A stretch of 64,000 nt of DNA from Psychrobacter urativorans (GTDB lineage Bacteria > Pseudomonadota > Gammaproteobacteria > Pseudomonadales > Moraxellaceae). The stretch is from assembly GCF_904846695.1 (NCBI RefSeq), contig NZ_CAJHBR010000003.1, forward strand, positions 211,448 to 275,447, in the 5' to 3' direction. Shown one piece after another: positions 58,951-64,000 of the stretch (positions within the stretch are counted from its first letter, which is position 1; each line of letters begins with the position of its first letter). The position numbers and the translations under genes were made by a program. A model generated the notes under the pieces. It ran no database searches and was not told the origin of the DNA. It worked only from the letters and a program-made list of their open reading frames with translations.

Positions 58951-59083
58951 ATACATTTATTTGACCCAAAAAACACCCTTAATATGGACTATTTATCTAC
59001 TGCTAAAAATGCTGTTATTGAGGCTATTTTATTTTTATATACTCTTAGAATATGTTAATGACACCACGCTCAATATTGTAAGA

Positions 59084-59860
59084 TTAACAGTGCAATAACC
59101 ACTGCCCCATAATGACGTTAACCGCTGCTTCCGTTCGTAATATTCGTGGACCAATACTGACAGCTTGGCAACCTTGCTTCGCTAATAGCTCAATCTCGTA
59201 GTCAATCCAGCCCCCTTCAGCGCCAATACAAACCACTGTTGGCAACGCTTTATTTACTGTATTGGCAGACACTAAGGGTATTGAAGCTGCAAAACAGGCG
59301 GCTTGTTGCTGTTGCAAATAGGCCGCTAAACTCAGCTCGGTATAAGGGTGGGCAACGATAGCACCGGCCGTTATTAGACTGGCTAACTCATCCTCTACAA
59401 AAGGCTTAAAGCGTTTTTTTAGATTAATAGTTGGCGCTATAGTGTCAACCCCTTGCTGTAAACCTTCTAATACAAACTCATCCAACCTAGCAAGCATGGG
59501 ACTTTGCCAGTAGCTTTTTTGCGTACGGTAACTATTTATAAGTATGATATGACCTACGCCAAGGGCGGTCATGTCCATGATTAAACGGCGTAATACTTTA
59601 GGTCGTGGCAACGCCAAAATAACTGTGACATCAAGCTTGGCAGGAGGTGCAATGTCTAATACTACGGCACTGAGCTGAATTTTATCCGCTGTTATGCTAT
59701 CGATAATCGCTGTGCCAAGATTAGCGCCTAGCTCACCAATTTTGAGCGTATCGCCTACTTGCGCGCCTAATACCTTATTGACATGCTCTATTTGGGACGC
59801 CGTATTGATATAAGCATAAGGATGAGAAAAGTTAGCGGCTGGTAATAAAATACAGTTCAT
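59084..59860 (-). CDS. rsmE: 16S rRNA m3U1498 methyltransferase RsmE
   Basis: 258 residues, SPOUT knot fold. Short N-terminal PUA-like domain, then the catalytic domain with VILALPRPKVLRRLIMDMTALGV, VCIGAEGGWIDYEIELL (SAM-binding knot) and ILRTEAAVNVIMGQWLL at the C-terminus, the clearest RsmE marks. ATG at 59860 is used; the frame can start at a TTG two codons earlier. Alone, with a 111-base gap to waaA on the same strand. Confidence 0.93.
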   Translation of the reverse strand: MNCILLPAANFSHPYAYINTASQIEHVNKVLGAQVGDTLKIGELGANLGTAIIDSITADKIQLSAVVLDIAPPAKLDVTVILALPRPKVLRRLIMDMTALGVGHIILINSYRTQKSYWQSPMLARLDEFVLEGLQQGVDTIAPTINLKKRFKPFVEDELASLITAGAIVAHPYTELSLAAYLQQQQAACFAASIPLVSANTVNKALPTVVCIGAEGGWIDYEIELLAKQGCQAVSIGPRILRTEAAVNVIMGQWLLHC

Positions 59861-59971
59861 AGTCAATCATATCTGGTTAGAAGAAGCTCTATTTAGAGCA
59901 GTCTGTGTTAAAAAAAATAAAGCCGTACAGGAGTTATAGTGGCATAGGCTAAGAGTATCGCTCAGGCTCAA

Positions 59972-61588
59972 CTAAGATAAATTCACAGCAAACTGCTCAA
60001 CCACCTGTTCGATCATAGTCAACTGTTGGCTCAGTATTGACTGCTGGTCAGCGGTTAACTGCTCTCCTGCAGCGCCCGCCAGCTTAGCTGACTGTGGGTG
60101 ACTAAGCCAAAACTGTAATTGCTTATAAATAAGCACCATAAGATCGGTATCCTCAGTGCTTTCTAAGCTAGCTGCGGGATGATCTGGCGAGGGCTGGTTA
60201 TGAATGACTGGTTCTTCACTATTAGACACTTTTTTATAAAAACCGTTATTGGGTTGGTACAGCGCCCCGACGCTCGCCAGCTGATCAACAACGCTTTGAC
60301 AAGACTGCGTATATTGGCCAATCAGCACAGGGGTGGCTACACTGGCAGGCTCTACTGGGTTGTGCCCACCAATATCGACCAATGAGCCACCCACTAAAGC
60401 CACATCGGCTAGTGCATACCACTGCATCAGCTCCCCCATGCTATCAGCTAGATAGACTTGCGTCTGCGCTGTAATAGTCTCATCAGCACTGCGCCGCGCC
60501 ATCTGTAGCTCTGATTTTTTTATAATAGTAGCCACTTCATCAAAGCGCTCTGGGTGTCTAGGCACAATTATCAATAAGCTACGGGTCATAGCAGGATCAG
60601 ATAGCAGTTGCTTATGCAAGGCGATAGCAGCTCTCTCCTCACCGCTATGAGTACTAGCTGCTAGCCAAATCGGACGCTCTTTCTTAGCTAACAAAGCTTG
60701 GAGCTCATCAGTTAGCCCATTAGTTAGCTTTGCTTTTGGCTGAGGGTTTAATGATGCCGGTAGCGAATGTTGCTCAGTACTGCTGACAAGCTTTGGGGTG
60801 TTAATCAGCCACTTAAGCGAGCCAGTAACGCGAATTTGCGAGCTATCAGCACCTAGCTTATGAAAGCGCTGGGCTGACTCTTCATCTTGCGCGATAATTA
60901 AAGTTAGGTTGCGCATCATACTGGCACTAACCGCACCAATCTTCTGATAACGCTGAAAGGAAGCCGCAGACAGTCGACCATTAACTAAGATACTAGGAAT
61001 AGTATGCTCAGAGAGCTTAGTTAAAATATTTGCCCACAGCTCGGTCTCTACAAATAGCGCTGCTGCTGGCTGCACATGCGCTAAGAAAGTTTCTATCACC
61101 GCTGGGCTGTCCACCGGTACGTAACTATGAGCTAAAGTCCCTTGCGCTATTTCATCAGCAAAAAGACTGGCACCACGAGCAAAGCCAGTTTGGGTAGTGT
61201 TAGTCAGCCAAATTTTATAGCCTTTTGCCAGTAGCGCATCTAATAGCGGCGCAACCGTGTTGGTTTCGCCCAAAGATACCGCATGACACCAGATAAGGCG
61301 CTGACTAGCACTAGCTTGCGGACGTAATGGATAGTGCTTACCAAAACGCTGGGCAACCTCTTGCTGATAGTTGTCACGCTGATGCGAGCGTTTCCATACT
61401 TGCAGGCGGTATAAAGGCTTTAATACACCGATAGCCATTCGATAATACCAAGGTGGTTGGCTAGGGCTACGCTTGCTCAAAGACAATTGCTTGGATGAGT
61501 CACTGGTCAAAGGTTCTGACTGAGCTGTAACGCCGAATCGCTTAGCATCAGCTGCTAGTTTTACAGGTGGTATATCAGAAGATGGCAT
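59972..61588 (-). CDS. waaA: 3-deoxy-D-manno-octulosonic acid transferase WaaA (KdtA)
   Basis: GT30-family glycosyltransferase that adds Kdo to lipid A precursor. 538 residues against about 425 in E. coli. An N-terminal tail of about 45 residues precedes YRMAIGVLKPLYRL, the membrane-associated start. WCHAVSLGETNTVAPLLDALL and FVETELWANI contain the catalytic Glu/His region. VGGSLVDIGGHNPVEPASVATPVLIG is the C-terminal domain signature. Two further polar inserts lie near 280-305 and 440-475. ATG at 61588 is chosen, with AGG nearby; the frame can extend to a TTG at 61594. Confidence 0.93.
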   Translation of the reverse strand: MPSSDIPPVKLAADAKRFGVTAQSEPLTSDSSKQLSLSKRSPSQPPWYYRMAIGVLKPLYRLQVWKRSHQRDNYQQEVAQRFGKHYPLRPQASASQRLIWCHAVSLGETNTVAPLLDALLAKGYKIWLTNTTQTGFARGASLFADEIAQGTLAHSYVPVDSPAVIETFLAHVQPAAALFVETELWANILTKLSEHTIPSILVNGRLSAASFQRYQKIGAVSASMMRNLTLIIAQDEESAQRFHKLGADSSQIRVTGSLKWLINTPKLVSSTEQHSLPASLNPQPKAKLTNGLTDELQALLAKKERPIWLAASTHSGEERAAIALHKQLLSDPAMTRSLLIIVPRHPERFDEVATIIKKSELQMARRSADETITAQTQVYLADSMGELMQWYALADVALVGGSLVDIGGHNPVEPASVATPVLIGQYTQSCQSVVDQLASVGALYQPNNGFYKKVSNSEEPVIHNQPSPDHPAASLESTEDTDLMVLIYKQLQFWLSHPQSAKLAGAAGEQLTADQQSILSQQLTMIEQVVEQFAVNLS

Positions 61589-61821
61589 GTACAAGCCTAA
61601 ATTAATAAGAGAAAGTCAGTAAGATCATCATAGACAACAATCGAAGAAAAATAGTTATAAGTAAACCATTATAGATAAAAAAGTCACAGAGCAATAATCA
61701 TAGAAATAATCGTAGAAGTACTCATAAGCACTACGGTATATATTGCCATTGCTTAGCCAATACTCGACTAGTATAAAAGGCCAATGCTAGGTAGGGTTAC
61801 CTTACCCTAAAATATCCAGCG

Positions 61822-63471
61822 CTACAATAACGGACTAAATAGCCGCACTAGATTATCGAATAAGCGCTGATAACCCTGACGTTGCTCCCATTCCTCTAAG
61901 CTCAAAAGCCGACAGTTCTGTAAATAAGAATATTGACAATCGGCTATCTGCGCCACCATTTCTGCACTATAAATAGCCAAACTGACTTCCATGTTTAAGT
62001 AAAAACTACGCATATCAATATTGACAGTGCCAAATAAGCAGTAATCATCATCTATTACTACCATTTTTGCATGCAGTAAACCGCCTTTAAACAAAGCAAT
62101 CTTTACCCCTGCCTCTAACAGCTCTTGATAATAAGATTGTGAAGCGTGCTGTACTAAAAATGAATCCACCTTTTCAGGGATAATGATGATGACCTCTAAA
62201 CCGCGCTTAGCTGCTGTTATTAGTGCACCCGATAAAGCTTCATCAGGCACGAAATAAGGGGTAGTGATTTGAATGCGTTTATTGGCACGGTGAATAATAG
62301 TCACTAAAGTGCTATAAATCACATGAGCAGTCACTTGCGGAGCCGAAGGAATTAGTTGTGCGGTGACGTTTTTGACTACTGGCATCTGCGCAATCGCAAT
62401 AGAAGTCGTGCCTTTTAACGGTTGCAAGTCAAGAATTTCTGCATGATAGTCCAGCTGGTCATTGGGCTGCTTGGTCACTTGACTACGTCTGTCAATATCA
62501 TTAATGGTCGGCGGTAGCACATAAAGCTTACGAGTATAATTATTCATCCGGTGATGCAGGGCGGCCAAATTATCTTTATTCTCTGCACCAATATCGGTAA
62601 TCACCACTTTGGCCATCGCTGTTGCAATACTAATCGGCTGATGACTGACAATACGAATCATCACATCTATCCACTGCCCAACGTTCTTATCTTGTTTAAA
62701 AAACTTAGGATCAATCAAATTAAAACTACCGGTATAGCCAATATTCTCATCGATAACTACTATTTTGCGGTGATTGCGCAAATCAGAGCGCTTAAATAAA
62801 GTTTTGAATAGCCCCACTGGTAATGATTGATGGACTAACACCCCTGCTCGCTCTAGCGCTTTATGCTCAGAGCTATTAAAAAAGCTAAAGCTACCAACGC
62901 TGTCTACTAAGATATGACACTCTACCCCGCGCTGCGCCGCCGCCTCTATAGCTTTTAACACATCGAGAACTTGACCTCTAGGATAGATAATATAAAACTC
63001 TATCAGGATACTGCGCTTAGCCTCATTAATATCAGCAATTATGCGCTCAAAAATCGTTTTCGGAGAAGTTAGCAGTTGCATTTGATGATCGGGATATACC
63101 CCAAACCCAGTCCAGCGTGTGCCAATACGACTAACACCACGGTAATTATCTGGCAATAGACTTTGGCCCTGATCGAGTACCAAACGTTCACGTGCTGCCA
63201 TATTATTAGTCATTATTTGCGCTTGCTGCATACGCTGACGATAGCGGCGACCAATCATCGGCTCCCCAAGCAGTAAATAAGAGAGTAAGCCTACCGCCGG
63301 TAAAGTGTATAGCATGGCAATCCAAGCGATTGCCACCCCAATATTGCGTTGTACTGAGACAATACGTAGGGTCATGACCACCATGACAATGATATGCAAT
63401 ATTAGACCTAGCCCGGCGAAGTCGATCCAAGACCAAGGGTCAAGCTGTTGCTGGGTAACGATAGGATTTAT
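61822..63471 (-). CDS. cls: Cardiolipin synthase with probable non-AUG start
   Basis: Condenses two phosphatidylglycerols, or PG with another phospholipid, into cardiolipin. Two PLD motifs are intact, numbered from the TTG at 63399: H210/K212/D217 in RNHRKIVVID and H443/K445/D450 in LLHAKMVVID. N-terminal membrane helices precede them. From that TTG the protein has 525 residues but loses most of the first helix. The frame stays open upstream to a TAA near 63553 with no ATG, GTG or TTG. An ATA at 63471, six bases after CGGAG, would add 24 residues (INPIVTQQQL then DPWSWIDFAGLGLIL) and restore a full helix. I give the ATA coordinates, as inference; TTG at 63399 is the conservative choice. Confidence 0.85.
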   Translation of the reverse strand: MNPIVTQQQLDPWSWIDFAGLGLILHIIVMVVMTLRIVSVQRNIGVAIAWIAMLYTLPAVGLLSYLLLGEPMIGRRYRQRMQQAQIMTNNMAARERLVLDQGQSLLPDNYRGVSRIGTRWTGFGVYPDHQMQLLTSPKTIFERIIADINEAKRSILIEFYIIYPRGQVLDVLKAIEAAAQRGVECHILVDSVGSFSFFNSSEHKALERAGVLVHQSLPVGLFKTLFKRSDLRNHRKIVVIDENIGYTGSFNLIDPKFFKQDKNVGQWIDVMIRIVSHQPISIATAMAKVVITDIGAENKDNLAALHHRMNNYTRKLYVLPPTINDIDRRSQVTKQPNDQLDYHAEILDLQPLKGTTSIAIAQMPVVKNVTAQLIPSAPQVTAHVIYSTLVTIIHRANKRIQITTPYFVPDEALSGALITAAKRGLEVIIIIPEKVDSFLVQHASQSYYQELLEAGVKIALFKGGLLHAKMVVIDDDYCLFGTVNIDMRSFYLNMEVSLAIYSAEMVAQIADCQYSYLQNCRLLSLEEWEQRQGYQRLFDNLVRLFSPLL

Positions 63472-63550
63472 GTCAGTCTCCGTGAGCTTGCAATAGCCAT
63501 TAAAGTAAATTGAGAGTCCTACTTTAATTAGTAGAAATATGGGGGGACTT

Positions 63551-63640
63551 TAAACACTCATAATTTAAACACTCATAATTTAAACACTCATAGTTTAAAC
63601 ACTTATAGTTTAAACACTCATAGTTTAAACGCTTATAGTA
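63551..63640. repeat. Six tandem copies of a 15-bp repeat
   Basis: Unit taaacactcataatt. Copies start at 63551, 63566, 63581, 63596, 63611 and 63626; the first two are identical and the others differ by one to three bases. Each junction from the third copy on forms the palindrome gtttaaac. It lies just upstream of cls and before the strong promoter at 63753. Confidence 0.95.
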
Positions 63641-63719
63641 TAGTAGCTTTGGTGGCAGGTACAATAGCCAAGTCTAAGGGCGAATTAATAGCTTAATTTA
63701 CAACAGCTTAAGGGATTAA

Positions 63720-63780
63720 AATAAATATCTTCAAAATTAGATGAAATACTGTTTGACAGGGCAATGTATTTCTATATAAT
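63720..63780 (+). promoter_or_regulatory. Strong near-consensus sigma-70 promoter with UP-like region
   Basis: TTGACA at 63753-63758 and TATAAT at 63775-63780, both perfect, with a 16-base spacer. An A/T-rich stretch (63720-63750) precedes it like an UP element. Such promoters usually drive stable RNA operons. Confidence 0.75.
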
Positions 63781-64000
63781 ACACACCCACAGCAAGGGGC
63801 TTTAATTAGTTATTAGCTGTTGGAGGTTTTGAGAGGTTAGAGGGTGACAACTTTAGCTATTAAAACTTCTAAAAGATCCTTATTACAGGATTTCGAATAG
63901 AGTGGAAAAAGCAGCAATGTTTTGGAAATTCTAGAAAATCCTATTTAAAGGATTTTCCTTGCGAACCTAAAATTGCGATGCAATTTTTTAACGGTTCTCA
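63781..64000 (+). other. Structured noncoding leader, probably of an rRNA or other stable-RNA operon
   Basis: No open frame of note follows the promoter for 220 bases to the window edge. Hairpins visible: aagatcct region 63874-63893, perfect aaaatcct / aggatttt at 63935-63942 and 63949-63956, and nested aaattgc / gcaattt (63970-63986) inside gaacc / ggttc (63963-63967, 63993-63997). The 16S start is not reached within the window, so the identity is inferred from promoter strength and lack of coding. Confidence 0.45.

Noticed and set aside
63551..63640. Possible CRISPR array or plasmid-type iterons
   Set aside because: Units of 15 bases are directly abutting with no spacers, and there is no cas or replication initiator gene nearby; called only as a tandem repeat.

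Overview
The window looks like chromosomal DNA of a gammaproteobacterium of the family Moraxellaceae, most likely Psychrobacter. The support is a low-to-moderate GC content, housekeeping proteins full of Asn/Ser/Thr-rich inserts, a UppS with the DGNNR variant motif, the order pyrH-frr-uppS-cdsA-dxr-rseP-bamA-lpxD-fabZ-lpxA, and lptD-surA beside amgK-murU. The genus is an inference from protein character; no search was run. No prophage, insertion sequence, CRISPR array or defence island was seen. The content is overwhelmingly core metabolism and envelope biogenesis.

Layout. 1-449: partial gene for an exported protein of unknown function. 786-7217: LplT-like MFS transporter, coq7, an exported helical-repeat protein and a large lipoprotein alpha/beta hydrolase. 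7664-10406: cyanide-insensitive type cytochrome bd oxidase (cydA/cioA, cydB/cioB) with a 38-residue third subunit gene. 10533-12439 (minus): murU and amgK for MurNAc recycling. 12928-17633: lptD and surA. 18146-22972: EEP-family phosphatase/nuclease, asd, SOUL protein, tgt. 23109-24786 (minus): metS-metP type NSS amino-acid importer. 25051-36687 (minus): lipid A, outer-membrane assembly, isoprenoid, phospholipid and translation block lpxA-fabZ-lpxD-bamA-rseP-dxr-cdsA-uppS-frr-pyrH, followed upstream by rimO. 38596-42012: ntrB-ntrC. 42236-42320: tRNA-Leu(UAG). 42510-49259: an unknown membrane-anchored protein, a eukaryotic-type kinase, a DUF815-type ATPase, RNase Z, a small membrane protein, a GST and a RarD-like transporter. 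49477-52326: gyrA. 53178-54399: small membrane protein and cmoM. 54503-58808 (minus): fbpCBA ferric iron importer behind a candidate Fur box. 59084-63471 (minus): rsmE, waaA, cls. 63551-64000: a 15-bp tandem repeat array, then a near-consensus promoter and a structured leader that probably leads into a stable-RNA operon beyond the window.

How the genes work together. Much of the window builds the cell envelope. LpxA/LpxD/FabZ, WaaA, LptD, BamA, SurA and RseP make and place LPS and outer-membrane proteins. Dxr, UppS, AmgK and MurU feed peptidoglycan carriers and precursors, and CdsA and Cls feed phospholipids. The rest is respiration (cytochrome bd, Coq7), nitrogen control (NtrBC), translation and tRNA modification (Tgt, CmoM, RimO, RsmE, Frr, RNase Z) and iron uptake.

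I did not find a convincing new multi-gene system. The best leads are the non-AUG start of cls, the structured leader at the right edge, the recurrent Asn/Ser-rich inserts in essential proteins, the apparent absence of skp between bamA and lpxD, the unclassified 840-residue lipoprotein hydrolase, and several unrecognised small membrane proteins.
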